A stretch of DNA of 57,262 nucleotides. It comes from Frankia sp. R82. GTDB lineage: Bacteria > Actinomycetota > Actinomycetes > Frankiales > Frankiaceae. The notes under the pieces are model-generated. The model was not told the DNA's origin, did not search any database, and saw nothing but the letters and a program-made list of their open reading frames with translations. Made by a program: the position numbers and the translations under genes. Within the stretch, counting starts at the first letter, position 1. Each line of letters opens with the position of its first letter. The DNA lies in the NCBI RefSeq assembly GCF_023716925.1, contig NZ_JAMQQG010000280.1, positions 1 through 57,262 of the forward strand, given 5' to 3'. Positions 9,072 to 17,751 of this stretch are shown here, in pieces.

Positions 9072-9587
9072 ATGGTGGGACCTGAGCAGCCGGGTAAGCG
9101 GATGGACTACACCCGACCGGCGCAGACCGCGCCGGCCACCGGCGCAGGCACACCACCGGCGACCGGGCAGATTCCGGCGCCGACGCCCTCGACCGCGGCC
9201 TACCCGGCGGCGGGTCAGCCGAGCCAGCCCGGTGCCACGGGGCCTGGTACCGGAGCGCTGCCCGGCAGTCCGCCCGTCGCTGGCGGGCTGGGCCAGGTGC
9301 CGGGTGGTCCGGCCGGGGGGCGGCCGGCGCGGCGGGGGGTCGGGTACACCACCTATGCGATCACCGTGCTGGTGGCGATCATCGCGATCCTGGTCGTCGT
9401 GTTCGTGGTCCAGAACGACGCCCAGGTAAGCATCTGGCTGTTCGGGACGACCCGGCGGATGTCGGTCGCCGGGGCGCTTGCCGCCTCCGCCGGTGCCGGG
9501 CTGGTCGTCGGCCTGCTCGTCGGCGTGATCCCGCAGATCCGACTACGCCGCGAGCTCCGCCAGCTCCGCCGCGCCGCCCGGGGCTGA
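9072..9587 (+). CDS. LapA/DUF1049-family membrane protein
   Basis: A 171-residue protein. Residues 1-90 are Pro/Ala/Thr/Gly-rich and probably disordered in the cytoplasm. Then come two membrane helices: YAITVLVAIIAILVVVFVVQN, followed by DAQVSIWLFGTTRRMSVAGA, and a second helix rich in G/A/L/V, ending in a basic RLRRELRQLRRAARG tail. The V-Q-N and W-x-F-G pattern between the helices is that of the LapA (DUF1049) domain, linked in E. coli to lipopolysaccharide assembly. In a Gram-positive the role is unknown. ATG 9072 is preceded by GGGGCGGG. Confidence 0.82.
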   Translation: MVGPEQPGKRMDYTRPAQTAPATGAGTPPATGQIPAPTPSTAAYPAAGQPSQPGATGPGTGALPGSPPVAGGLGQVPGGPAGGRPARRGVGYTTYAITVLVAIIAILVVVFVVQNDAQVSIWLFGTTRRMSVAGALAASAGAGLVVGLLVGVIPQIRLRRELRQLRRAARG

Positions 9588-9919
9588 TCGCGCAGGTTCC
9601 ACCCCTCTCCGCGGCCGACAGCGCACACCGACAGCGCACACCGACAGCACGCACCGGCTGCATGCACCGGCTGCGTATGCCGGGCCGGGCCGCGGCCCGC
9701 GTTCGCTACGGTCTGCAGCGGGTCGTGGGGCACGATCTCGCCTGTGCTGGTGGCCGTCCCAGGTCTGTGGCTGGCTGGCCGGGGCGCCGCCATCCATTGG
9801 TGCTTTCCGGTGTTTCCGGGCGCCATCCGGTATCACGTCGCTCCGTTGGGTTGGTCCGAACGGTCGACGTCGCCGCAGTCACGGACCGTCGTCGATGTCG
9901 GCGGCCTGGTCAGGCGGAT

Positions 9920-9996
9920 GGGTCCTTCTACTGGGATGAAACGGACAAAATTCCGCCTTGAACCCTGTAGAAGGACCACAAAGATCGACACGCCCG
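9920..9996. repeat. intergenic hairpin repeat, family A, copy 1
   Basis: GGTCCTTCTACTGGG (9921-9935) faces CCCTGTAGAAGGACC (9963-9977): a 15-bp stem with one T-T mismatch around a 27-base loop. Similarity to a second copy at 49682-49757 continues about 19 bases past the stem (AGATC core). The mismatch becomes a C-G pair in the other copy, which is compensatory. The loop keeps GAAAC at its start and TTGAA at its end. Confidence 0.65.
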
Positions 9997-10170
9997 GGAT
10001 TGTCTCGACCCGTGGAGCCAATGTGGTCACGATGTGTGACATGAGTAGGTGGGTGCCGGTGACCGGTGGCCGGTGGCCGGTAGCTGCCTACCGCCGCGGA
10101 TGGGGCGCCCGCAGTCACCCCGCCAGCACCGGACCACAACCGGGAACATTCATGGACAACGCACTCGCCG

Positions 10171-10290
10171 GGTCGGGGACGGTGGGGCTGCCGGGGACGG
10201 GTGGGGCTGTCGGGGGGCGGCTGGGGCTGCCGGGGACGGGCGGGCTGTCGGGGGGCGGTCGGACGGTCGGGAGGCGGTCGGACGGCCGGG
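10171..10290 (+). repeat. G-rich imperfect tandem repeat
   Basis: Four imperfect copies of a roughly 20-base unit of the form GGGGCTGCCGGGGACGGGTG lie in tandem, with many runs of four to six G on the plus strand. The tract could form G-quadruplexes. It is non-coding by composition. Confidence 0.55.
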
Positions 10291-10593
10291 CCGGCGGTGC
10301 TGGAGGCGAGGGGCGAGATGGTTGCGTGGTGTGGTGGCGGCGGGTGGTCGGGGCGGGGGTCATCGCAGGTGGTCCCGCGGGGTGCGGCTATAGCTGGTCG
10401 TAATGTTCGTGGCCGCCCGGTTGGCCGGGACGAGCGCCGTGGCCGGGCGATATTCGCCCAGGCGTTCCAACGGCGCGTGCGGGTGGCTGGCAGGCGCACC
10501 AACCGATTCGTGGCAAAGAAATTCGGTTGGGTCCCTGTCGTTTTTGTGTGGTCATGTTGGCCTTAAAAGGCATCCTGATCTGGGAGGGGTTTC

Positions 10594-10890
10594 ATGGCGG
10601 AAACACGCGCCATTCGCCGACTGGGTCGATCCCCGGTGCGGCATGTCATCATCCATTCGGGCGCGTCCTGCGTCACTGCCGAGGGGCAGGTGGTGCGAAC
10701 GGTGCAGAGTCCGCCTGCCTGCGCGGCTGCACCGGCGGCGGCAGCCGTCCCAGGCCCTGCGGGGGCCCGGGAAACCGTACGGGCGACAGCGGTTCCGGCC
10801 CAGCGCGGGACCGGGCCGGACGGCGGCCAGGGTGAACTCGTGGATCGTTTCATTCTGGTTCGAGGCCGGCGGAGCCCGCAGCTGAACTGA
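10594..10890 (+). CDS. small hypothetical protein
   Basis: A 98-residue reading frame not recognised as any family. Two things support it: a strong GGGAGGGG ribbon upstream of the ATG at good spacing, and a stable hairpin 16 bases after the stop. The N-terminus is basic (AETRAIRRLGRSPVRHVII), the middle is an Ala/Pro-rich stretch with two cysteines (C26 and C43), and the end is GELVDRFILVRGRRSPQLN. Third-position GC is high but the middle is low-complexity, so a false frame is possible. Confidence 0.45.
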   Translation: MAETRAIRRLGRSPVRHVIIHSGASCVTAEGQVVRTVQSPPACAAAPAAAAVPGPAGARETVRATAVPAQRGTGPDGGQGELVDRFILVRGRRSPQLN

Positions 10891-11466
10891 GCGCACAGGG
10901 CACTTCGGCGGCGGCGTCCAACGGGCGCCGCCGCCGCTATTTCCGTCACCTCTTCGACGCGTTTGTGCAGAACGGCCCCCAGATCACCGAGATCACTGGC
11001 CGGTTGGGGTAACCGATAGGTGTGTCCTCCGAGAGCCGAATGGCCGGGTAGCTGCGGTTCCATCGGTACAGTCCAATTTGTGACGCCGCAGCGAACCGAT
11101 CCGTCTGATGGGGCCGTCCGCGGCCCCTGGGCGGTGGGCGCGCCGGGACCGAAAGTCCCTCATCCGGTGCGGGAAGCCGTCCATCCGGGCATGCCCGGTG
11201 GGTTGGCACACCCCGCCCGGATCGGGTAGCCCATCCGGGCCGCACGGCTCTGGTGGCTGGCGCAGGTTTCACGGGTTGCGCAGGTCAGGTTCACAACCGG
11301 ACCACAGGTTGCGGCGCCATGGTGAACGCAGAACACGGTGCGGCGACCGGTGTGGGGACCTTCGGCCCCGCACACAGGTTGCCGAACCGGGCATACCGGG
11401 CATACCGGGTAAGGCCGGAGCCACAGCCGGCAAGGCCGTGGACACCGACGACATGAGGAGGTCGAC
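10891..11466. other. spacer before the kinase gene
   Basis: About 575 bases. Apart from the terminator-like hairpin at 10906-10936 it contains tandem CCGGGCATA words (around 11388-11410) just upstream of the kinase start. No convincing gene is seen; the leader of the kinase probably lies here. Confidence 0.5.
10906..10936 (+). terminator. strong GC hairpin after the small ORF
   Basis: CGGCGGCGGCG (10906-10916) and CGCCGCCGCCG (10926-10936) form an 11-bp perfect stem with a nine-base loop, followed by CTATTTCC and not a long T run. Actinobacterial terminators often lack the T tract. It lies 16 bases after the stop at 10890. Confidence 0.55.
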
Positions 11467-14400
11467 GTGCCGCCGAGGTCGCTGCGCGCGGGAGACCCCC
11501 AGCAGATCGCCCGGTTCGCGCTGAAGGCGCGTCTGGGTTCCGGCGGCATGGGCGTGGTGTTCCTCGGATCCGATGACAGCACCGGGCAGGCGGTGGCCAT
11601 CAAGGTCATCCGGTCGGACTTCGCCGCCGACCCGGAGTTCCGCTCCCGCTTCCGCCGGGAGATCGAGGCGGCCCGCGCGGTCGGTGGCGCCTGCACTGCC
11701 CGGCTCGTCGATGCCGACCCCGACGCCGACGACCCGTGGATGGCCACCGAACTGATCGGCGGCCAGAGTCTCGCCGAGGCGATCGCGACCAAGGGTGCGA
11801 TGGCGACTCCGGTCGTCGTTGCCCTGGCCGCAGGCCTGGCCGAGGCTCTCACCGCGATCCACGGTGCCGGGATCGTCCACCGGGACCTCAAGCCCGGCAA
11901 TGTCATCCTCAGCGGCGACGGTCCCAAGGTGATCGACTTCGGCATCGCCGCCGCCGTCGACGCCACCGCCGCCACCCGCACCGGAGTCCTGCTCGGCAGC
12001 CCCGGCTACATGGCGCCCGAGCAGGTCACCGGACACGGCGAGGTCGGTCCGGCCGCGGACGTGTTCGCCTGGGGCCTCACCGTGCTGTACGCGGCGACCG
12101 GCCGTCCGCCGTTCGGCACCGGGCGGGCGGATGCCCTGCTCTACCGGGTCGTGCACAGCGAGGCCGACACCGGCAACGTTCCCGGCCGGCTGCGACGGGT
12201 CGTGCGTTCGGCGCTGGCGAAGGATCCTTCCGCCCGACCCACCGCCGCCGCCCTGCTGCGCGACCTGATCGGACGCAGCGACGACCCGGCCGCCGCCACC
12301 CGACGGCTGCTGGACGAGGCCTGGGACATTCCGTCGGTCGACCCGGCGGAGTTGCTGGCCGTCGCGGCGCGGACCCCGTCCGGCTCCTCCGGGTTCTCCG
12401 GATCCGGCTCGTCGCAGGGCGACAGCCTGCGCGACATCGACTTCCACGACAGCCAGACGTTGGCCGGCCTGCCATTGCCGCGACCGTCGGTGAGCATGGA
12501 CGCGTTCCGCGAACGCCGTCCCGAGTCGGCCCGTCCCTCCGGACGGGCCGCCCGCCGGCTGCGGGCCTGGGGTCCCGGCGGTTTCACCGCGCCCGAAAGT
12601 GACGCCTTCCCCTCCGGCATCGCCCATGGACGGCTCCAGCCGGGCCAGCTGCCCGGGGCCGGATCGACGGGCGTGGGCGCGCCACCGGTCCCGCCGGCAC
12701 CGGTAGCCCCTGGTGTGACCGGCTCCCCGGCGGGCTGGCGCACCGGCACCGGTCGCCGCGGTCGCTCCTCGCGTCGCAGCCCCTCCGGCCGCGACGCCGC
12801 CCGCCGTGGCCGGACCGACGGCGACGCCGGCGCAGACGGTGCAGGAGCCGCGGCGTCCGACAACGTCACCGGCCTGCTCGACCCGCAGGCACTCAGCCCC
12901 TGGCACACCCTCGGTGGCCCGCCCTCGCCGCGCCGACGAGACGACGCCACCGTTCGTGATGGCGATGCCGTTCGTGACGGCCGAGGTGCCCAGGGTAACG
13001 CTGCTGCCTGGGACGGTGGTGCTGACGACGATGCCGGTGCTGACGGCAATGGCGGTGCTGACGGCAATGGCGGTGCTGACGGCAACGGCGGTGCTCACGA
13101 CAATGCCGGTGCTGACGACAACGGCATTGCTGACGGCAAGGGCGGTGCTGACGGCAACGGCGGTGCGGCCCGGGATGCCGAGGTGCCCAACCAGCGGCGT
13201 GCTCTGGAGCTGCCCGCCGGGCCGTCGGCCAGGGCCGGCCGGGCTACCGCCATGGCCGCGGCCATGGCCGGCGCCTCGGTCCAGGCCGCCTGGGAAGGCG
13301 CGGAGCATCCGGACGCCGTCGACCGAGCTGGCGTGGATCACCAGACCGAGGTGAGTGACCAGGTCGGGGGGCAGGACATGCTGCCCGCGCCTGGTCGTCT
13401 GAGGCGAGCCGCAGCTCGGTTGCCCGGTGTCGCGGCTGTCCCGGACGGAGCGCCCGAGCAGACCAGCCAGGCTGGTGCGCCTGGTCAGGAGGAGTCTGCC
13501 GGTGGCCTCCCGGCCCTCCACTCCGGTGCCGAGGACGTCCAGGCCGGCAAGGTCGATCCGGACCACGAAGCGGACCGTCGGCGGAACGCAGACCAGGATC
13601 TCGACCTCCGTCATGAGGTCCACGACAGGCATGAGGCGCGCGACGCGCATGCCATCGACGACGGACCGGCTGGGGACGGCGCCCGTGGGGACGGCGCCCA
13701 TGACGACAACGTCGCTGGCGACGGTTTCCCTGCGGGCGGTGCCCATGGGGCGGGTGCCCACGACGATGATCGCGATGCCGGTGAGGACGTCCACGTCAAC
13801 GCCAGCCCGAGCCTGACAGACGCGGGCGCGGTGCCAGCGGTGCCAGCGGTGCCAGCGGGGCCGGCGTGGGCGCGGGAGCGGTTGGTCGTGGCTCAGATCG
13901 GCGTCGATGCAGGCAATGTCGGTGTCGGTGTCGGTGCCGGTGCCGGTGCCGGCGGCGGCGCGCTTGTGCGGGTCGGCGGGGCGTCGCCAGGTCGATCGTC
14001 CGCAGCGCAGTCGGGGCGTCATCCTCGGCGCAATGCCATGGTCGCGGCGCTGGCAGCCGCGATCGCCACGGTCGCGGCGCTGGGGGCGGCCCACGCTTCC
14101 AGCGGGTCCGACGGCGAGGGTTCCGGTGGGGCGGGCCGTTCGGCACCGACGCCCGTGGTCCGGATGGTCTCCCCGGACATGGCCGGCTCCGTTCCGTACC
14201 CGAGGGTCGGGACGCGCCTGACCGGGCCGGCGGCCAGTGGCGCGGCGCTGGCCAGCGGGTTCACCTCGGCCAACGGTTCGTCGTCGCCCACCGATGCGCC
14301 GCTTCCCACGCGCAACGACGTGCCGGCGTTTCGTGGCGCGGTCGGCCAGCTCGCCGCCGGGCAGTCCTTCGTCGCGTTCGTGGGGGACCACGAGGCCGAG

Positions 14401-14754
14401 GTCGTCCTGCTGGACCTGCTCGCCCCGACCGACGGCAACGGCCAGGCCTTCTTCCCCGGACCGGATCTCGGCGGCGAGTCGGTGCCGAACTTCACCCTTT
14501 ACGACTCCTGCGACGGGCTCACCCTCGGTCAGGTCCCTGGACCAGATGCCGCCCTGGGCTGCACCGGAACCACCTATCGGCTGAGCGACATGGCTGGCCG
14601 TGGCGCCACCTTCGACTCCTCCCGGGGCTTCTACCGGCTGCACGGCTACTTCCGCGTCCACATCATCGGCACGACACGGACGGGCATCACCGCCGTCAAT
14701 CTGCTCGCCGTCGACCCCGACACGCTCCCGGACAGCGCTGCCGAAAGCCGCTGA
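11467..14754 (+). CDS. membrane-anchored serine/threonine protein kinase
   Basis: A 1095-residue protein from GTG 11467, with AGGAGG just upstream. The Hanks-type kinase domain fills residues 17-275: glycine loop GSGGMGVV (24-31), Lys46 in VAIK, catalytic HRDLKPGN (138-145), DFG (157-159), and GSPGYMAPEQ in the activation region. Residues about 280-855 are disordered and rich in Gly, Asp, Ala and Pro, with eight GADGNG-like hexapeptides. A single membrane helix follows at about 858-880 (MVAALAAAIATVAALGAAHA), then a 215-residue outside domain ending GYFRVHIIGTTRTGITAVNLLAV. PASTA repeats of the PknB type are absent, so the signal sensed is unknown. The kinase looks active. It is much longer than typical actinobacterial kinases (600-700 residues) because of the linker. 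Confidence 0.92.
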   Translation: MPPRSLRAGDPQQIARFALKARLGSGGMGVVFLGSDDSTGQAVAIKVIRSDFAADPEFRSRFRREIEAARAVGGACTARLVDADPDADDPWMATELIGGQSLAEAIATKGAMATPVVVALAAGLAEALTAIHGAGIVHRDLKPGNVILSGDGPKVIDFGIAAAVDATAATRTGVLLGSPGYMAPEQVTGHGEVGPAADVFAWGLTVLYAATGRPPFGTGRADALLYRVVHSEADTGNVPGRLRRVVRSALAKDPSARPTAAALLRDLIGRSDDPAAATRRLLDEAWDIPSVDPAELLAVAARTPSGSSGFSGSGSSQGDSLRDIDFHDSQTLAGLPLPRPSVSMDAFRERRPESARPSGRAARRLRAWGPGGFTAPESDAFPSGIAHGRLQPGQLPGAGSTGVGAPPVPPAPVAPGVTGSPAGWRTGTGRRGRSSRRSPSGRDAARRGRTDGDAGADGAGAAASDNVTGLLDPQALSPWHTLGGPPSPRRRDDATVRDGDAVRDGRGAQGNAAAWDGGADDDAGADGNGGADGNGGADGNGGAHDNAGADDNGIADGKGGADGNGGAARDAEVPNQRRALELPAGPSARAGRATAMAAAMAGASVQAAWEGAEHPDAVDRAGVDHQTEVSDQVGGQDMLPAPGRLRRAAARLPGVAAVPDGAPEQTSQAGAPGQEESAGGLPALHSGAEDVQAGKVDPDHEADRRRNADQDLDLRHEVHDRHEARDAHAIDDGPAGDGARGDGAHDDNVAGDGFPAGGAHGAGAHDDDRDAGEDVHVNASPSLTDAGAVPAVPAVPAGPAWARERLVVAQIGVDAGNVGVGVGAGAGAGGGALVRVGGASPGRSSAAQSGRHPRRNAMVAALAAAIATVAALGAAHASSGSDGEGSGGAGRSAPTPVVRMVSPDMAGSVPYPRVGTRLTGPAASGAALASGFTSANGSSSPTDAPLPTRNDVPAFRGAVGQLAAGQSFVAFVGDHEAEVVLLDLLAPTDGNGQAFFPGPDLGGESVPNFTLYDSCDGLTLGQVPGPDAALGCTGTTYRLSDMAGRGATFDSSRGFYRLHGYFRVHIIGTTRTGITAVNLLAVDPDTLPDSAAESR
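13018..13161 (+). repeat. 18-bp tandem repeat in the kinase linker
   Basis: Eight in-frame 18-base units encode GADDDA, GADGNG (three times), GAHDNA, GADDNG, IADGKG and GADGNG. The unit length is a multiple of three, so gain or loss keeps the frame. An Asp/Asn/Gly-rich loop could bind calcium, but the spacing does not match EF-hand or RTX motifs exactly. Confidence 0.8.
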
Positions 14755-14900
14755 TCAGCCCCGATCCTCCTCCACCCAACCCTCCTCCGGCAGCCGCAGG
14801 CCACGGCCCGTGACCGGCACCGGCCACCGGGCCGGGGCCGGGTTTGTGAGCGGGCACTGGCGGAGAGAAAACAGGGAGGATCTCTACCTGGGGGTGCAGG

Positions 14901-15212
14901 ATGTTCCAAGCCATCTGGATAGTCATCGCTGGTGTGGTGATCGGTGTGCTGGCACGTCTGATCGTGCGGGGACGCCAGGACATCCCGGTGTGGCTGACGG
15001 TTGTGATCGGTATCGTCGGTGCGCTCGTCGGCAACCTCATCGCCAGTGCGATCGGGGTGCGTCACACTGGCGGAATCGACTGGATCCGCCACGTTCTGCA
15101 GGTCGGGGTTGCCGTCGGTCTGGTGCTGGTCGTGGCGCCGCTGTGGGCCGCCCGCGGATCAGGCAGCTCCCATCACCACAACGACCGCCATCACACCGCC
15201 GGTCGGCTCTGA
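14901..15212 (+). CDS. GlsB/YeaQ/YmgE-family membrane protein
   Basis: A 103-residue protein with three predicted membrane helices: IWIVIAGVVIGVLARLI, IPVWLTVVIGIVGALVGNLI and VLQVGVAVGLVLVVAPLWAA. The G-x-x-I-G-x-L-A-R and G-x-x-G-x-x-x-G-N patterns belong to the transglycosylase-associated/GlsB family; the name does not imply enzymatic activity. A histidine-rich tail (SSHHHNDRHH) follows the last helix. ATG 14901 is preceded by GGGGGTGCAGG. Members are often stress-induced in other bacteria. Confidence 0.85.
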   Translation: MFQAIWIVIAGVVIGVLARLIVRGRQDIPVWLTVVIGIVGALVGNLIASAIGVRHTGGIDWIRHVLQVGVAVGLVLVVAPLWAARGSGSSHHHNDRHHTAGRL

Positions 15213-15303
15213 CGCCGACGCCGTGGTCGGCCGCCGCCGAGGCCGCGACCAGATGGCTCGACCTCCAGGCCGGGCCGGTGGCTGTCCGGGCCGGACCCGG
15301 CCG

Positions 15304-15954
15304 TCAGTGGCCGCGGCGGGCCCACTCGTCGGCATCGAGGGCCTCCTCGCCGATGGTGGTGTCATCGCCGTGGCCGGTGTGGACGATCGTCGCGGCCGGC
15401 AGGGTCAGCAGGCGACTGCGGATCGAGGCAAGGATGGTCGGGAAGTCGGAGAAGGACCGTCCGGTGGCGCCGGGGCCGCCGCGGAAGAGAGTGTCGCCGC
15501 TGAACAGCACGGGGCTGTTCTGCAGCTGGCCGTAGAGGCAGATCCCGCCGGGCGAGTGACCGGGGGTGTGCAGCACCTGCAGGACGCCGCCGCCGGGCAG
15601 GGTCAGGATCTGGTTGTCGGCCAGCTCCCGGTCGGGGGCGCGGTGTGGATAGACCATCCGCCACAGTTCGAGATCCGCGGGGTGCAGTGCGATCGGGGCC
15701 CGGACGAGGTCGGCAAGTTCGGCGGCCGCGTTGATGTGGTCGTTGTGACCGTGGGTGGCGACGATGCCGGTGACAGTGCGACCGCCCACCGCGGCGGCGA
15801 TCACGGATGGATCATGGGCCGCGTCGACGACGAGAACCTCGTGATCGTCGCCGATCAGCCAGACGTTGTTGTCGACCATGAAGGTCTGGCCGTCCAGAGT
15901 GAACCCGCCACGAGTGATGACCCGGTCCACCCGGAGATTCGCACTGCCGGTCAT
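15304..15954 (-). CDS. metallo-beta-lactamase-fold hydrolase, glyoxalase II-like
   Basis: A 216-residue MBL-fold protein. The metal-binding signature THGHNDH is intact, followed by HTPGHSPGGICLY, SGDTLFRGGPGATGR and the C-terminal TIVHTGHGDDTTIGEE, the order seen in glyoxalase II and related thioesterases. The N-terminus DNNVWLIGDDHEVLVVDAA is the first beta sandwich. Two zinc or iron ions are expected. The start ATG at 15954 has GAGGAG upstream. No substrate can be assigned; a mycothiol- or glutathione-type thioester is possible. No obvious operon partner. Confidence 0.9.
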   Translation of the reverse strand: MTGSANLRVDRVITRGGFTLDGQTFMVDNNVWLIGDDHEVLVVDAAHDPSVIAAAVGGRTVTGIVATHGHNDHINAAAELADLVRAPIALHPADLELWRMVYPHRAPDRELADNQILTLPGGGVLQVLHTPGHSPGGICLYGQLQNSPVLFSGDTLFRGGPGATGRSFSDFPTILASIRSRLLTLPAATIVHTGHGDDTTIGEEALDADEWARRGH

Positions 15955-16652
15955 GCCGCCCGCTCCTCACCCCGAACCTGACTCCGACCCGAACGCGGAG
16001 CTGCCCGCCCGGTGCGGGCGGCCGGCGATCCGCGGCGCGGTGTGTCCGCCCGGTCGGCCGCCCGGTCGGCCGGCCGGGCGGCCCTCCGGCGACGGTCTCC
16101 GTGGCCCGACCGTATCCGTCGCATCGGTGGCTTGCGGTACCAGGCCGGGCTGGTATGCATCTCCGCGCGGTGAGCGTGTTCCGGTGGCCCCCGAACGGGG
16201 TAGCTCCGCGGTGGCCGACCTGCCGCCCGTGCCTCGACGACCGTTACGGCGCGCGACCACGGGCCGCTTGGACGCCCGGCCGGACGTCCGAGCGCGACAA
16301 CGGCCGCGCAGGCGGGCGGACTGCCGCTTCCGGGCCATCGCCGAACCCACCAAAGGGTGCGGACCGTTGCGGCCCGAAGGTCGCACGGCGGGCGGGGCGG
16401 CGGGCGTCGGCGCGGCCGGGCCGACGCCGGTGCTCACCGGCGGTGACATCGGGACATGCAGGTCAGATCGCATCCCACTCGTTACACCGGGTACCTGATT
16501 AGGGTTTCGCCGCACGTGCCCGTGGCAACGTGCACACGCCGCCCATCACGCGACACGCCGCTTTACGACCACCCGGGAACGCCCGGAACGGGTCAGGGTC
16601 GGTACGCTCCTACCGGTCCGTTTCTGCTCTTTGTAGAAGGAGCAACCCCTCC
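15955..16652. other. spacer upstream of parA
   Basis: About 700 bases between divergent genes. Frames on both strands lack recognisable domains. It is rich in GGCCGG and GGTCGGCC palindromes around 16040-16080. A possible hairpin pairs GCTCCT (16606-16611) with AGGAGC (16638-16643) and would cover the ribosome-binding site of parA. Confidence 0.45.
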
Positions 16653-17642
16653 GTGGTCCCTTCCGCCGACGCCCCCTCCGTCGATCCGCCCATCCGCCTG
16701 TCCTATGGCGAAGTGACTGTCGGTGATCCCCGACTGTCCGAGGAGGGAAAGCTCGAGACCGGCGGCGAGCACCTGGACGACGGGGTCGGCGAGCCTGGCC
16801 CGACCGGTCGGCCGCTGCCGTCCTTCCCGGTCCCGGCTCCGCTGACCGCTCACGGTCCGGCCTGGATCGTCGCCATGTGTAACCAGAAGGGCGGGGTCGG
16901 CAAGACCACGAGCACGATCAATCTCGGCGCGGCGCTGGCCGAGTACGGCCGGCGCGTCCTGCTCGTCGACTTCGATCCGCAGGGGGCGCTGTCGGTCGGG
17001 CTCGGGATCAACCCGATGCAGTTCGAACTGACCGTGCACGACCTGCTGCTCGGCGGGACCGGCGACGTCCGCGAGGTCATCGTCGAGACCCAGGTCGAGG
17101 GGCTTGACCTGCTGCCGAGCAACATAGACCTGTCAGCCGCCGAGGTGCTGCTCGTCACCGAGGTAGGCCGGGAGCACTCACTGGCCCGCGCACTCGCCCC
17201 CGTCCTCGACGAGTACGACGTCATCCTGGTCGACTGCCAGCCCTCGCTGGGTCTGCTCACCGTCAACGCGCTCACCGCCGCCGACGCCGTGATCGTGCCG
17301 CTGGAATGCGAGTACTTCGCACTGCGCGGGGTGGCGCTGCTGCTACAGACCATCGACAAGGTCCGCGAGCGGCTCAACTCGCGGCTGGAGGTCGCCGGCA
17401 TCCTCGCCACCATGTACGACGCGCGCACCCTGCACGCCCGCGAGGTGCTCGCCCGGGTGGTCGAACGCTTCCCGGCCGAGGTGTTCCACACGGTGATCAA
17501 CCGGACGGTGCGCTTCCCGGAGACCACCGTCGCCGGCGAGCCGATCACCACCTATGCCCCGACCTCGGTCGGCGCTGCCGGCTACCGGCGGCTGGCTCGC
17601 GAGCTGATGGTCCGCCACCACACGCCGCCCGCCGTCGGCTGA
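16653..17642 (+). CDS. parA: ParA/Soj-family ATPase
   Basis: 329 residues from GTG 16653, with AGAAGGAG nine bases upstream; the longer in-frame ATG at 16530 lacks a signal. After a 70-residue acidic, Pro-rich N-terminus comes MCNQKGGVGKTTSTINLG, the deviant Walker A of ParA proteins. VDFDPQGALS and VDCQPSLGLLTVNAL are the A' and switch II motifs, all intact. No parB or parS lies beside it. Instead it heads the scpA-scpB block as in Mycobacterium (Rv1708), suggesting a role near SMC-ScpAB loading rather than the main oriC ParABS system. Confidence 0.92.
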   Translation: MVPSADAPSVDPPIRLSYGEVTVGDPRLSEEGKLETGGEHLDDGVGEPGPTGRPLPSFPVPAPLTAHGPAWIVAMCNQKGGVGKTTSTINLGAALAEYGRRVLLVDFDPQGALSVGLGINPMQFELTVHDLLLGGTGDVREVIVETQVEGLDLLPSNIDLSAAEVLLVTEVGREHSLARALAPVLDEYDVILVDCQPSLGLLTVNALTAADAVIVPLECEYFALRGVALLLQTIDKVRERLNSRLEVAGILATMYDARTLHAREVLARVVERFPAEVFHTVINRTVRFPETTVAGEPITTYAPTSVGAAGYRRLARELMVRHHTPPAVG

Positions 17643-17751
17643 GTCGGCCGAGCCCGTCCGGCCGTCGGCTGAGCCCGTCCGCCGACGGTCGAGCCGGCCG
17701 AGTCGGACGCCGGGGCGTACTGCCCGGGGACGTACGTGAAAAGGTGACACC

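Larger units (their letters stand above)
9588..10593. other. about 1 kb without a convincing gene
   Basis: Frames here are long on both strands but have repeat-driven composition and no domains. The region holds the hairpin repeat at 9920-9996 and the G-rich tract at 10171-10290. Around 10500-10570 the base composition falls, as would suit a promoter for the small gene that starts at 10594. Confidence 0.55.

Noticed and set aside
9920-9996. Hairpin repeat resembling a CRISPR repeat (ends near TTGAA)
   Set aside because: Only single isolated copies; no spacer array and no cas genes.
11079-11229. Leaderless short ORF after TACAGT at 11066
   Set aside because: The frame is Pro/Gly/Val-rich without conservation signs; a -10-like hexamer alone is common in this DNA.
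11269-14661. 1130-codon open frame antisense to the kinase gene
   Set aside because: It mirrors the kinase reading frame in high-GC DNA, has no domain and is broken into compositionally biased parts; the sense strand has full kinase motifs.
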